64,000 nucleotides of DNA from Actinokineospora sp. NBRC 105648 (GCF_030269645.1 NZ_BSTR01000006.1:151541-215540), one strand, 5' to 3'; positions 31,156 through 40,630 are shown, counted from the stretch's first letter. Program-made: numbers and translations. The notes: a model not told the origin generated them from the letters alone.

Positions 31156-32364
31156 CTACCCGGCATCCCGCCCGTCTCGGGGGGCCGGGACCCGGTGGCT
31201 CCGCTTGCGTTCCGCCGCCGCGGCGGCGATGCCGATGGTCAGCGTGATCGCGCCGCTGCCCACGATCGCCACCGCGGGTGACGCGGCGGTCATGACCAGG
31301 GCGGAGGTGGCCGCGACGATGCTGTAGCCGATGCCGGTGGTGGCGTACATGATCGCGTAGCCCGCGGTGTGCGCCGAGGGCGGCAGTGCCTCGCGCAGGG
31401 ACAGGTTCCGGGTGACCAGCACGGCGGACTGGAACACGCCGCCCACGGCGAGGGCCACCCCGATGCCGATCACCCCGGGGACGGCCGCCACCAGGGTGAG
31501 CGCGGTGGTGGTGACCAGCAGGCTCAGGAACGCCTGGACCCGGCGGCTGCCCGGCCAGTCGCGCCTGCCGTACAGGTAGCCGCCGAGGACGCCGCTCACC
31601 CAGAAGGCCGCGAGCAGCGGCGCCACCGCCCGCACCGAGATGCCCCTCGACTCGACCAGGGCGGGCAGCACCAGTTCGATGACCGCCACCATCGCCATGG
31701 ACGCGGCGGCGGTCAGGTAGCTGGGCCACGCGGACGCGAGGATCCGCGCGGTGGAACCGCCGCCGCGTGCGGGGGCCGGGTCGAAGCGGCCCTCGGGCAG
31801 GAAGAACACGATCAGCAGGACCGCGACCGCGTTCAAGCCCGCGGCCAGCGCCATCGGCACGCCGGGGCCCGCGCCCAGCGCCACGAAGGCGACGAGCACC
31901 GGCGCGGCCGCCCACACCAGGCCGTTGAGCGAGACCTCGGCGCTGAGCACCTTCGAGACGTCGTGCTCCGGCACCAGCCGGGTGAGCGTCGCGCGCATGC
32001 CGCCCGGCGAGGCGGACGGCCCGAACCCGGAGAGGAACGTCAGCGCGAACAGCACCGGCAGCGGCAGCGAGTGGCCGAAGGCGAGGACCGCGTAGGCGAG
32101 CGCGCCGGTCCCCAGGCCCACAGCGAGGTGCAGCCGCGCGCGGTCCGGGTCGAACCAGACCCCCAGCAGCGGCGCACCGACCACTTCGGACAGCACCCAC
32201 ACCGCGGCGAGCGTCGCACCGAGCGCGTACCCGCCCGGCAGTTCCCTGGCCAGGAAGACGAACGCCAGTGGTGCCATCGCGATCGGCAGCTTGTTCGCCA
32301 GCGCCGCCGCCGTCCAGACCAGCACCGGCCTGGTGGCGATGCTGCGGTAGCCGACCGTGGTCAT
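31156..32364 (-). CDS. MFS transporter, last gene of the PGM1-type ligase operon
   Basis: This is a 402-aa membrane protein with about twelve hydrophobic segments, a GVWFDPDRARLHLA loop after the second segment and a long central loop (FFLPEGRFDPAPARGGGST). It is an MFS exporter by fold; the likely cargo is the product or an intermediate of this cluster. ATG 32364 lies 17 nt after the PGM1-type ligase stop, so the two are co-transcribed. Three MFS genes occur in the cluster, which suggests export of more than one compound or redundancy. Confidence 0.83.
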   Translation of the reverse strand: MTTVGYRSIATRPVLVWTAAALANKLPIAMAPLAFVFLARELPGGYALGATLAAVWVLSEVVGAPLLGVWFDPDRARLHLAVGLGTGALAYAVLAFGHSLPLPVLFALTFLSGFGPSASPGGMRATLTRLVPEHDVSKVLSAEVSLNGLVWAAAPVLVAFVALGAGPGVPMALAAGLNAVAVLLIVFFLPEGRFDPAPARGGGSTARILASAWPSYLTAAASMAMVAVIELVLPALVESRGISVRAVAPLLAAFWVSGVLGGYLYGRRDWPGSRRVQAFLSLLVTTTALTLVAAVPGVIGIGVALAVGGVFQSAVLVTRNLSLREALPPSAHTAGYAIMYATTGIGYSIVAATSALVMTAASPAVAIVGSGAITLTIGIAAAAAERKRSHRVPAPRDGRDAG

Positions 32365-32381
32365 CAGTGCGGGATCCTTCG

Positions 32382-33695
32382 CTAGTCCGGGAACGCTTCC
32401 ACCAGGGCGCGTTCGATGGCCTCGGCCGCCGCGTGGTCCGCGCCGACGACGCACGCCTCACCGCCCGTGCCGTCCGGCCGGGTGCCGCACACCGGGACGA
32501 GCACGCCGGTCCGCGTGCCCGGGTCGTAGGCGAGCCCCCGGTCGCGCAGCTCGCGGAGCGCGTCGGGAAACGCCGGGAAAGCGCACTCGCGGCGCTCGAT
32601 GAGGCAGCGGTCGGCGAACCAGTCGCCGCCGACCACCCGCTCACCGATCCGGAACAGGTGGGTGGAACCGCCGTGGCGGGCGTTGAACTCGTTGAACAGC
32701 ACCCGGCCGTCCGCGGTCAGCATCGCGTCGATGTTCGACAGCCCGCGGTACCCCATGGCGCGCATGGCCTCCGCGAGCGCCCGCAGGTCGGCCAGGAAAC
32801 CGGGGAACGCCGCCGCCCCGGCCACCGCCGGGGGCACCGGGATGACCACCCCGTCCAGCACCGGCTTCAACCTGACCTGGCCGTGCCCCAGGATCTCCAC
32901 GCCGTCGTCGGTGATCGCCGTCTCGCCCCACAGCGACACCGAGTCCGGCAGGTACTCCTCGATCACGACCCGGCGCCGCAGTCCGTCGGTGTACCAGGAC
33001 CAGCGCTCGCCCACCCGCGCCTCCAGCGCCGTGCGGTCGGCGCACACCGTCGAGTGCAGCGCGCCCAGCGCCTCGACGTCCGCGGTCGGGGTGATGATCT
33101 CGTTGCCGAGACCCGCGACGTGCACGTCCTGCTTGACGATCGCCGAGCGGCCGCGGGAGAGCAGGTGCCACAGGAAGGCGGTCGCGTCCTCCGGCGAGTC
33201 GGTGACCACACCGGCGGGCAGCGGCAGACCGATACCCGAGGCCACCGCGCGGAACACGACCTTGCTGTTGAGCAGCTCGTTGCCGCCCTGCTCGGCGAAG
33301 GCGAAGCCGTCCGCGGTCAGGTCCAGGCGCCGGATCAGCTGGTTGACGTAGTCGTCGAGGTAGAACGCCTCGACCCGGTCGACGCCGCGCGCGGCGACCG
33401 CGTGGCGCACGACCTCGAGGAACGACTCGTCGGCCAGGCGGTCGCGGGTGAGCACGTCCGGCAGCTTGCCCGCGGGCGGCACCAGGACCTCGATGTCCTC
33501 GGGGCGGAACCCCAGGTGCTCGGTGGCGTAGGCGAGGAAACCGGGTGCTGGCTCGAACGGGAGCACCACCACCTCGCCGGGCTGGGCGCTCCAGACCATC
33601 CGTTGCCCCTGGCTGCCCACGTGCCTGCGGCCGCCGTCGGACATGTTCGCCAGTTCCGGCTCGTTCGACCAGTTGCCGATGAGCAGCCTCGGCAT
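32382..33695 (-). CDS. PGM1-type ATP-grasp peptide ligase
   Basis: This 437-aa protein has a pre-ATP-grasp domain (MPRLLIGNWSNEPELANMSD; GSQGQRMVWSAQPGEVVVLP; VLVPPAGKLPDVLTRDRL), the ATP-grasp core (EQGGNELLNSK, SAIVKQDVHVAGLGNEI, VVIEEYLPDSVSLW, FNEFNARHGGSTH) and the PGM1-type C-terminus (LAYDPGTRTGVLVPV). As I recall, PGM1 of pheganomycin joins a non-proteinogenic amino acid to a ribosomal peptide N-terminus. Here it may form an amide bond independently of the NRPS modules. ATG 33695 follows AAAGGAG. It shares an operon with the DSD1-like PLP enzyme and an MFS gene. Confidence 0.87.
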   Translation of the reverse strand: MPRLLIGNWSNEPELANMSDGGRRHVGSQGQRMVWSAQPGEVVVLPFEPAPGFLAYATEHLGFRPEDIEVLVPPAGKLPDVLTRDRLADESFLEVVRHAVAARGVDRVEAFYLDDYVNQLIRRLDLTADGFAFAEQGGNELLNSKVVFRAVASGIGLPLPAGVVTDSPEDATAFLWHLLSRGRSAIVKQDVHVAGLGNEIITPTADVEALGALHSTVCADRTALEARVGERWSWYTDGLRRRVVIEEYLPDSVSLWGETAITDDGVEILGHGQVRLKPVLDGVVIPVPPAVAGAAAFPGFLADLRALAEAMRAMGYRGLSNIDAMLTADGRVLFNEFNARHGGSTHLFRIGERVVGGDWFADRCLIERRECAFPAFPDALRELRDRGLAYDPGTRTGVLVPVCGTRPDGTGGEACVVGADHAAAEAIERALVEAFPD

Positions 33696-33739
33696 GAATG
33701 GCTCCTTTCGCGTGGGGCGTCCCATTGGAGTCTCTCGAA

Positions 33740-35017
33740 TCAGAAGAAGGTGCGCACGAAATCGACAACGGTTTCACCGCGTAGGACCGGGATCAGCTGC
33801 CACTTGTCGAACGCGGTGCACGGGTAGGCGAGACCGAGGCCGACCCAGTCACCGACCCGCGGGTCGGCGTCCGGGCCGAGTCGGATGAAGGCGTGCTGGT
33901 CGTTGATCTCCTTCAGCACGCAGTCCCGCAATGCCAGCACCTCCCCGCCGTCGCGACGGATGAGCTGCGGTTCGGGCATCCAGGCGTCGAACGACAGGTC
34001 GCGCTTACCCGCGGTGAGCAGCGCCAGTCCGGGTTCCGGTCGGGACGTCACCCTGGCCCACGCCCGCAGGGCGGGGCGGAACCCGCCGGGCTCGGTGCGG
34101 GAGAACGGCGACATCCACCGGTAGAAGCCGTCGTCGTGCGCGACGTAGCAGCCGCTGCGCAGGATCGGCAGCACCGCCAGGCCGTCGGCCCACGGTCGGG
34201 TCAACCCGGCCGCCACCTGGTCGAAGAAGCAACTGCCGCCCGCGCTCACGATGACGGACTCGGCTTCGAACATCCCGTCCTCGTGCAGCCGGGTGGTGAG
34301 CAGGCGCAGCCGCTCGACGAACTCGTCGACCACGGCCAGGCTGTGCGGCGACGGGTCGTTCACCAGCACCCCCTCGTACCCCGCCACGCCGACCAGGCGC
34401 AACAGCGGGCTCGCCGCGATCTCCTTGGCGGTCGCGAGCGCGTCGTCCAGCGTCCGCGCGCCCGCCCGGCCACCGGTCCGCCCGATCTCTACCAGCACGT
34501 CCACCGGGCGCGTGGGCGGGCGGGCCGCCAGCGCCCCGGTCATCCGCCGGACCACCTCGGGGGAGTCGGCGAAGCAGCTGAACTCGAACCGCTCGTCCCG
34601 GTCCAGCTCGTCGGCCACCCAGTGCAGCGCGGGGGCGTCGACGAGCTCGTTGGCGAAGAGCACCCGGGAGACGCCGAAGCGGCGGTAGACGCGCAGCTGC
34701 GCGGCGTTCGCCGCGGTGAGCCCCCACGCCCCCGCCGCGAGCTGCCGGGCCCACAGCTGCGGCGCCATCGTCGTCTTGGCGTGCGGGGCGAGCAGAACGT
34801 CCCGCTCGGCGCACCACGCCGCCATGGTCTGGATGTTGTGCTCCAGCGCCCCCTCGTCGAGTGTGAGCACCGGGCCGAGGAAACCGTCGTCGAAGAGGTT
34901 GAGCCCCCTGGCGGCCACCTCGTCGACCGTGCCGCCCTCCGCGCCGACCGGCAGGCCCTTGAAGCGCCAGTCGACCACCTCGTGCCCGAGCGCGTCCACC
35001 GCGTCCCGATCAATCAC
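33740..35017 (-). CDS. DSD1-like PLP enzyme (D-serine dehydratase / D-threonine aldolase family)
   Basis: This 425-aa protein has an alanine-racemase-type barrel. The PLP lysine is in LLAPHAKTTMAPQLW, phosphate contacts lie in VSAGGSCFFD, and the C-terminal domain has metal-site residues His in NDQHAFIRL and Cys in AYPCTAFDKW. Family members dehydrate or cleave 3-hydroxy-D-amino acids in a metal-dependent way. In this cluster it could make or break a beta-hydroxy amino acid. I start at GTG 35017, 6 nt after GAGGGGAGG; the frame stays open 80 codons further but crosses the operator region. Confidence 0.82.
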   Translation of the reverse strand: MIDRDAVDALGHEVVDWRFKGLPVGAEGGTVDEVAARGLNLFDDGFLGPVLTLDEGALEHNIQTMAAWCAERDVLLAPHAKTTMAPQLWARQLAAGAWGLTAANAAQLRVYRRFGVSRVLFANELVDAPALHWVADELDRDERFEFSCFADSPEVVRRMTGALAARPPTRPVDVLVEIGRTGGRAGARTLDDALATAKEIAASPLLRLVGVAGYEGVLVNDPSPHSLAVVDEFVERLRLLTTRLHEDGMFEAESVIVSAGGSCFFDQVAAGLTRPWADGLAVLPILRSGCYVAHDDGFYRWMSPFSRTEPGGFRPALRAWARVTSRPEPGLALLTAGKRDLSFDAWMPEPQLIRRDGGEVLALRDCVLKEINDQHAFIRLGPDADPRVGDWVGLGLAYPCTAFDKWQLIPVLRGETVVDFVRTFF

Positions 35018-35052
35018 CCGCAGCCTCCCCTCGATCGTCTTCCCGACAAAGG

Positions 35053-35090
35053 TTGCCAGACTTGGCACATGATGGCAATGTTGTTGGCAA
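35053..35090. promoter_or_regulatory. TTGCCA/TGGCAA operator array A (PLP enzyme / TauD promoters)
   Basis: TTGCCA (35053-35058) is followed by TGGCA (35063-35067), TGGCAA (35073-35078) and TGGCAA (35085-35090). The first two form an inverted repeat with 4-bp spacing; the last three repeat every 10-12 bp. It lies between the divergent PLP-enzyme and TauD units. Confidence 0.65.
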
Positions 35091-35120
35091 ATCCCTGTCA
35101 ACCGAGAAAGGTGTGGATCT

Positions 35121-36029
35121 ATGACGGACACCATCGCCACCGCCGTCGACATCGGGATCACCCCGTTGACCGGATACACCGGGGCCGAGGTCACGGGCGT
35201 GGACGCGACCGCCCCGCAGAGCGCGGAGACCATCGCCGCGCTGCGCGCCGCGCTGCTCAAGTACAAGGTGATCTTCCTGCGGGACCAGCGCCTGGACTAC
35301 GCCAGCCAGGTCGCCTTCGCCCAGCGGTTCGGCGAGCTGACCCTGGGCCACCCGCTCTACGGCGGCCCCGAGGGCAAGCCGCTGCTGCGCGAGATGGACT
35401 CCAAGGGCGAGGGCACCCGGGCCAACCACTGGCACACCGACCTGACCTACCTGGAGCGCCCGCCCGCCTTCGCGTTCCTGCACAACGTGGTCTGCCCGCC
35501 GGTCGGCGGCGACACGATCTGGGCCAACACCGCCGTCGGGTACGCGAACCTGCCCGCGGAGCTGCGCGACCTCGCCGACCGCCTGCGGATCGTGCACTCC
35601 AACGACGCCGACTTCACCGACGACACCTACGACGGCGACTCGCGCACCAACTACCTGATGCACCAGTTCGAGGCCGAGCACCCGGCGGTGCGCGTGCACG
35701 AGGAGACCGGTGAGCGCTCGCTGCTGCTGGGCGGCTTCGCCCGGCGCGTGCACGGGTTCAGCCCGCAGGCGGGCCGCGACCTCATCCGCGTCCTGCACGA
35801 GTACGCGACCAAGCCGGAGTTCACCGCGCGCTGGAAGTGGCGCGCCGACGACCTGGTCATCTGGGACAACCAGGCGACCCTGCACTACGCGGTCTACGAC
35901 TACCACGGCCAGCACCGCCGCGGTGAGCGTGTCACCGTCGGCGGGCCGGTGCCCGTCGGCGTCGACGGTCGTCCCGGTGTCGTGCTGCGCGGCGACACCT
36001 CGGCGTTCGCCGCCGGTCTCACCCGCTGA
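35121..36029 (+). CDS. TauD/TfdA-family Fe(II)/2-oxoglutarate dioxygenase
   Basis: This 302-aa enzyme has the facial triad His105-x-Asp107 (NHWHTDLTY) and distal His255 (QATLHYAVYD), with a 2-oxoglutarate-binding Arg near 270 (HRRGERVTV). It probably hydroxylates an amino acid or a carrier-bound intermediate. TauD-type amino-acid hydroxylases occur in several NRPS-PKS clusters. ATG 35121 follows GAGAAAGG. It starts the plus-strand unit that continues with the membrane hydroxylase and the class V PLP enzyme. Confidence 0.88.
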   Translation: MTDTIATAVDIGITPLTGYTGAEVTGVDATAPQSAETIAALRAALLKYKVIFLRDQRLDYASQVAFAQRFGELTLGHPLYGGPEGKPLLREMDSKGEGTRANHWHTDLTYLERPPAFAFLHNVVCPPVGGDTIWANTAVGYANLPAELRDLADRLRIVHSNDADFTDDTYDGDSRTNYLMHQFEAEHPAVRVHEETGERSLLLGGFARRVHGFSPQAGRDLIRVLHEYATKPEFTARWKWRADDLVIWDNQATLHYAVYDYHGQHRRGERVTVGGPVPVGVDGRPGVVLRGDTSAFAAGLTR

Positions 36030-36119
36030 CGACTCGCCCGCTGACGACTCCGCCGCCCGCACCGGGTGGTCCAGCCGACGGCCGGCGCGGGCGGTGTCAC
36101 GATCCCTTGGGGGAAGCCC

Positions 36120-37214
36120 GTGAGCCTCTTGTCGCAAGACCAGCACGACCTCGACTTCAGCAAGCTCGCACCGCACATCCGCAAGCAGGTGCGGGCGCTG
36201 TGCGAACCGGACGACTACCACGGTGCGCTCGGCCTGCTCTTCGACTACGCGGTGGTCGCGGTGTCGATCTACCTCTGCGTCGGCGTGTCCTACTGGTTCT
36301 ACCCGGTCTCGCTGCTGCTGATCGGGTCGACCCAGCGCGCCATGGTCAACATCCTGCACGAGTCGTCGCACAAGGTGCTGGCGCGCAACGGGAAGCTCAA
36401 CGTCGCGCTCGGCACGGTGTTCTCCGGGCACCTCGTCTTCCACATGTACAACCCGTACCGCAGCTCGCACATCGGCTTCCACCACCGGTACCTGGGCGAC
36501 CCGGACAAGGACCCCGACTACGGTTTCCACCGGGAGTGCGGCATCTACGACCCGGACTCCTCCAACCGGTCGTTCTTCCTGCGCAACATCCTGTTCGCGG
36601 TGCTGGGCCTGCGCACCCTCGAGTACGTCCGGTACGTGGTGCAGGACCGGCTGCTGTTCCGCCAGGACCAGGTCGCCGTGTCGATGCCGATCAGCCTGCG
36701 CGCCGAGCGGTGGGTGCTGGGCGGGCTCTGGGCGGTGATCATCGGGGTGTGCGCCGCCTTCGGCTTCCTGCCGGAGCTGCTGCTCTTCTGGTTCGTGCCG
36801 ATGTTCACCACCGCGGTCACCATCGGGTGGCTCTCCGAGCTCGCCGAGCACTACCCGCTACCGGAGAGCGAGGGCAAGCAGATCCTGATGACGCGCAACC
36901 GGCACGGGTGGGCGGTCGAGCGGTTCCTGCTCGGGCGGCACAACGACAACTACCACCTGGTGCACCACCTCAACACCGGCGTGCCGTTCTGGAACATGAA
37001 GAAGGCGCACCGGGTGCTGCTCGGGGACCCGGCCTACGCCCGCTGGGACAGCCTGTGGGCGGGGATCCTCACCCGCTCGCCCGGGCGGCGCGACCGGGAG
37101 ACCCTCATCAGCTACGCGGGCAAGTACCGGGACTGGCGGCGCGCGGGCGGCGACCCGCGGGCGCTGGACCGCAGCTTCGCCGAGTCCGCGGCGGCAGGCC
37201 GGGAGGCCGCCTGA
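36120..37214 (+). CDS. Membrane di-iron fatty-acid-desaturase-like hydroxylase
   Basis: This 364-aa membrane protein has the three histidine boxes HESSH (80-84), HIGFHH (117-122) and HLVHH (279-283) and four to five hydrophobic segments. The family includes desaturases, beta-carotene hydroxylase-like enzymes and amino-acid hydroxylases. In a cluster without acyl-chain synthesis, hydroxylation of an amino acid or small scaffold is more likely than lipid desaturation; that is inference. GTG 36120 lies after GGGGGAAG. The stop overlaps the next ATG (TGATG). Confidence 0.82.
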   Translation: MSLLSQDQHDLDFSKLAPHIRKQVRALCEPDDYHGALGLLFDYAVVAVSIYLCVGVSYWFYPVSLLLIGSTQRAMVNILHESSHKVLARNGKLNVALGTVFSGHLVFHMYNPYRSSHIGFHHRYLGDPDKDPDYGFHRECGIYDPDSSNRSFFLRNILFAVLGLRTLEYVRYVVQDRLLFRQDQVAVSMPISLRAERWVLGGLWAVIIGVCAAFGFLPELLLFWFVPMFTTAVTIGWLSELAEHYPLPESEGKQILMTRNRHGWAVERFLLGRHNDNYHLVHHLNTGVPFWNMKKAHRVLLGDPAYARWDSLWAGILTRSPGRRDRETLISYAGKYRDWRRAGGDPRALDRSFAESAAAGREAA

Positions 37215-38329
37215 TGATCCACCTCAACACCGCGGGCGCCGGTATCCCGGCGCCCGCGGTGCCCGTCGTCATGGCCCGCCACCTCGCCGAGGAGGCCGAG
37301 CTCGGCCCGTACGAAGCCGAGGCCGCGCACGCGCACGACCTGGAACACCGGGTCTACGAGGTGCTCGCGCGGCTGGTCGGCGCGCCGGTGGACGAGATCG
37401 CGCTGTTCGCCAGCGCCACCGACGCGTGGTGCCGGGTGGTGTGCAACCTGCCCCTGCCAAGGGGAAGCCGGATCTGGGTCACCCCGTACGAGTACGCGGG
37501 CAACCTCATCGCCTTGCAACGGGTGGCGCTGCGCCACGGCTGCGTGATCGAGGTGGTGCCGACCGACTCGGCGGGCGAGCTCGACCTGGAATGGATGCGC
37601 GCCAACCTCGACGACCGGGTGAGCCTGGTGTCGTTGGTGCACATGCCTTCCGGCGCGGGCGCGGTGCTACCGGTCGCCGAGGTCGGCGCCCTGCTCGCGG
37701 ACTCGGCCGCGGTCTACGTCGTCGACGCCTGCCAGACCGTCGGGCAGCTCCCGGTGGACGTCCGGGAGATCGGCTGCCACCTGCTCACCGCGGCGGGGCG
37801 GAAGTTCCTGCGCGGACCGCGGGGGAGCGGGTTCGCGTTCATCTCGCGCGCGCTGTGGGATCGGGTCGAGCTGCCGTTCCACGACTTGCACGTGGCCGAG
37901 GTCGAGTCGCTGACCGCCCACCGCCTCACCACTGACCGGGCGATCAGGTTCGAGACGGCTGAGCGCAACGGCGCGGTGGTGCTGGGACTGCTGGCCGCGG
38001 CCGAACACGCCGCGACCCGACCGGACGGCGCGGCACCGGAGGTGTTCGAGGCGCTGTCGCGGGTGGTGGCGGAAATCCCGGGGACCCGGCTGCTGGCCCC
38101 GAGCGGAACGCGGGCGGGCATCGTCTCGTTCGTGCACGAACACGTTTCCGCGCAACACATCCGGCACGAACTCGCGGCCGACGGCGTGACGGGGTGGGTG
38201 GCGATCGGATCGCACACACCGCTCCACCTCGCCGAGTTCCCGCGGTTCGTGCGGCTGTCCGTGCACCACTACAACGACATCGACCAGATCGAGGCGACCG
38301 GGCGATCGCTGCGCCGCACCCTCCGGTGA
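37214..38329 (+). CDS. Class V PLP-dependent enzyme (cysteine desulfurase / EgtE-like fold)
   Basis: This is a 371-aa fold-type I PLP enzyme. The PLP lysine is in LLTAAGRKFLRGPRGSGF, the PLP-ring aspartate in VYVVDACQTVGQLPVDV, and the start MIHLNTAGAGIPAPAV is typical of the family. Class V members act as desulfurases, C-S lyases, epimerases or aminotransferases. There is no obvious sulfur-transfer partner, so epimerase, lyase or transaminase activity on a cluster amino acid is possible. ATG 37214 overlaps the hydroxylase stop. Confidence 0.82.
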   Translation: MIHLNTAGAGIPAPAVPVVMARHLAEEAELGPYEAEAAHAHDLEHRVYEVLARLVGAPVDEIALFASATDAWCRVVCNLPLPRGSRIWVTPYEYAGNLIALQRVALRHGCVIEVVPTDSAGELDLEWMRANLDDRVSLVSLVHMPSGAGAVLPVAEVGALLADSAAVYVVDACQTVGQLPVDVREIGCHLLTAAGRKFLRGPRGSGFAFISRALWDRVELPFHDLHVAEVESLTAHRLTTDRAIRFETAERNGAVVLGLLAAAEHAATRPDGAAPEVFEALSRVVAEIPGTRLLAPSGTRAGIVSFVHEHVSAQHIRHELAADGVTGWVAIGSHTPLHLAEFPRFVRLSVHHYNDIDQIEATGRSLRRTLR

Positions 38330-38353
38330 CGGTCTTGGCCGCGATGCTAACCA

Positions 38354-38364
38354 TCCACATTGGA
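38354..38364. repeat. TCCANNNTGGA palindrome, copy 5
   Basis: TCCACATTGGA, 25 nt after the class V PLP gene stop, in the gap between convergent genes. Confidence 0.45.
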
Positions 38365-38419
38365 CACATCGACGCCGTGCTCCGGTGCACCGCTCGGCCA
38401 CGCGGTCCGGGTGACTGAG

Positions 38420-39655
38420 CTAGCGAAGTGCCGGGCGCGCCCGCGAGGTCCAGGCCAGGGCCACGGTGACAGCGAAGACCAAGACTGCCAGCACCAGCCA
38501 GTAGGTGTGGTGCAGTCCGTCGTGGTACATCGTGAGGAACACGCTTCCCCCCGCGAGCGAGCCCAGTGCCTCGCCGACGGTCCAGCACACCTGCCGCAGG
38601 TTGAACGCCTCGAACTTGGACTGCACGGCCAAACCCGCGAAGGCGGTGCTCTGCATCGGCGTGAAGACCATCTCGGCGAGCGCGAAGAGCGCCACCGCCA
38701 CCGCCGTGCCCCACAGCACCGGCACGTCCAAGCCCAGCGTGACCAGCGCCAGGGTGAAGATGACCGTGCCGTGGACCAGCACGGTGAACGGGGTCGCGCC
38801 GCCGCGCATCAGCCTGGTCACCAGGACCGTGACCGGACCCTGGAACACCGCGATGGCCAGGGCCGGGCCCGCGATCAGCGCGCCGCGCAAGAACTTGGAC
38901 TCCGCGAAGTCCCGCGCGACCAGCAGCGCGATCGCCGAGTAGAAGTGCCCGTAGACGAACGCGCCGGTCGCGCCGATGAGCACCAGGCGGCGGGTGGGCG
39001 GGTCGACGACCGCCCAGCGCAGGACCTCGCGGCTGATCGGCCACCGCGAGACCGCGGGCGCCGGGCGCAGATCGGCTGGGACACCGAAGAACAGCGCGAC
39101 CCCCGCCAGCACGTAGCAGGCGGCCACGGTGGCGAGCAGCAGCCGGGCGTCGACCAGGATGAGGAAGCCGCCGATGAACGGGCCGACCGCGGCCGCGACG
39201 TTCACCGCGATCTGCAGCATCGAGTACATCCGGTTGCGGCCGATGTCGCTGCGCAGCTCCTCGGCGACGAGCACCCGCGACATCAGGAAGTGCACGCTCA
39301 CGCCCAGCCCGGCGACCACCAGCAGCCCGCACCGGGCGATCGGCGAGCTCACGTGCGGCAGCAGGCCGAACGCGACGCCGCTCAACACCATGCTGCCCGC
39401 CATGCCGCGCAGGTAGGTGAGCCTTGTCAGCCAGCGGTTGAGCAGCATCGCCGACAGGCCCGCGGACGCCGAGTAGCTGAACAGCCCGATGCCGACGAAC
39501 GCGGCGCTCGACCCGCTCGCCAGCAGGACACCCAGCACGGGCAGCACCGAGTAGAGCCCGAGGCATCCCAAGCCCTGGTCGACCGCGAGCGACCAGCGGA
39601 GCCTGCCACCGAGGACCTCGGTCGTGGGTGTGCCGACCGCGTTGGTGGTCACCAC
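38420..39655 (-). CDS. MFS transporter, divergent from the GNAT gene
   Basis: This is a 411-aa membrane protein with about twelve hydrophobic segments and a typical LNRWLTRLTYLRGMAGSM loop between segments 2 and 3. The fold is that of MFS drug exporters. GTG 39655 (second GTG at 39652) follows AGGAGG. The TTGCCA/TGGCAA operator array B lies immediately upstream, shared with the acetyltransferase gene, so export and acetylation may be co-induced. Confidence 0.83.
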   Translation of the reverse strand: MVTTNAVGTPTTEVLGGRLRWSLAVDQGLGCLGLYSVLPVLGVLLASGSSAAFVGIGLFSYSASAGLSAMLLNRWLTRLTYLRGMAGSMVLSGVAFGLLPHVSSPIARCGLLVVAGLGVSVHFLMSRVLVAEELRSDIGRNRMYSMLQIAVNVAAAVGPFIGGFLILVDARLLLATVAACYVLAGVALFFGVPADLRPAPAVSRWPISREVLRWAVVDPPTRRLVLIGATGAFVYGHFYSAIALLVARDFAESKFLRGALIAGPALAIAVFQGPVTVLVTRLMRGGATPFTVLVHGTVIFTLALVTLGLDVPVLWGTAVAVALFALAEMVFTPMQSTAFAGLAVQSKFEAFNLRQVCWTVGEALGSLAGGSVFLTMYHDGLHHTYWLVLAVLVFAVTVALAWTSRARPALR

Positions 39656-39696
39656 GCACCAGCCTCCTGCCTTGTTCCCGACACCTCTCGGTCAGG

Positions 39697-39723
39697 TTGC
39701 CATACTGTGGCAATACCAGGCAA
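39697..39723. promoter_or_regulatory. TTGCCA/TGGCAA operator array B (MFS / GNAT promoters)
   Basis: TTGCCA (39697-39702)-TACTG-TGGCAA (39708-39713), followed one turn later by AGGCAA (39718-39723). TAAAGT at 39741-39746 is a -10 candidate for a leaderless GNAT mRNA. The array therefore overlaps the -35 region. Confidence 0.65.
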
Positions 39724-39754
39724 CTGTCCTGACACTTTGGTAAAGTGCCTGGTC

Positions 39755-40630
39755 ATGGAGTCTGTGCAGGTAAGGCCCATGCGCGAGGAAGACCTCCCCG
39801 GCGCGGAGTCCGCGTCCGCGGTGACGTTCCTCGACGGCGACCGGCGCACCCGACGGGTGAGCGACCCGGAGCCGGAGCCGCGCTCGGCGGAAGCCTCGAA
39901 GCTGTGGATCGAGCGCATGCGGTTCCTGCTCACCACCGACCCCGGGGGCTGCTGGATCGCCGCGGCCGGGGACGAGGTCGTGGGGTTCGCGATCTCGCAG
40001 AACCGGGAGCGGTTCTGGTACCTGGCGACCTACGGGGTCCTGCCCGACCGCCAGGGGACGGGCATCGGCAAGCGGCTGATCGACGCCACCCTGGCGCACG
40101 CGGGCGACCGCCCGGGGATGTTCTCCTCGACCGTGCACCCGGGCGCCACCCGGCGCTACCGGGTGGCCGGGTTCACCCTCTACCCGCAGATGCGCATGGT
40201 CGGCACGGTCGACCGCGCCACGCTGCCGTCGGGCACCGGACTCGTCGAGGGCGCCTCGGGAGACCTGGACTGGATGGACGCGCTGGACCGAGATCTGCGC
40301 GGGGCGGGCCATGGGCCAGACCACGGCTACCTGCTGGAGAACGCGCGACTGGTCGTGTCCCGGCAGTCGGACCGGCCGGGGTACGTCTACATCGACGGCG
40401 GCCGGGCGGTGCTGCTCGCCGCAGCGCACGTCGAGACCGCGCAGGCCCTGCTGTGGGAGGCGTTGGCCAGTTCGCGGGGGAACACGCTGGTCAACTGCAT
40501 CACCACCGCCAACCACTGGGCCGTGGACGTCGGTCTGGCCGCCCGGCTCGACATCGGCCAGGAGGGCTACCTCGCCGTGCGCGGGATGGCGGACCCGGCT
40601 CCCTACCTGGCCAGCGGGCACTTCCTCTGA
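39755..40630 (+). CDS. GNAT-family N-acetyltransferase
   Basis: This 291-aa protein has an N-terminal GNAT domain: VRPMREEDLPGAESA, WYLATYGVLPDRQGTGIGKR (acetyl-CoA pyrophosphate loop QGTGIG) and FTLYPQMRM. A second, degenerate GNAT-like half follows. It may acetylate the cluster product for self-protection or act in biosynthesis; neither can be decided from sequence. ATG 39755 lies 8 nt after a -10-like TAAAGT, suggesting leaderless translation. Confidence 0.82.
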   Translation: MESVQVRPMREEDLPGAESASAVTFLDGDRRTRRVSDPEPEPRSAEASKLWIERMRFLLTTDPGGCWIAAAGDEVVGFAISQNRERFWYLATYGVLPDRQGTGIGKRLIDATLAHAGDRPGMFSSTVHPGATRRYRVAGFTLYPQMRMVGTVDRATLPSGTGLVEGASGDLDWMDALDRDLRGAGHGPDHGYLLENARLVVSRQSDRPGYVYIDGGRAVLLAAAHVETAQALLWEALASSRGNTLVNCITTANHWAVDVGLAARLDIGQEGYLAVRGMADPAPYLASGHFL

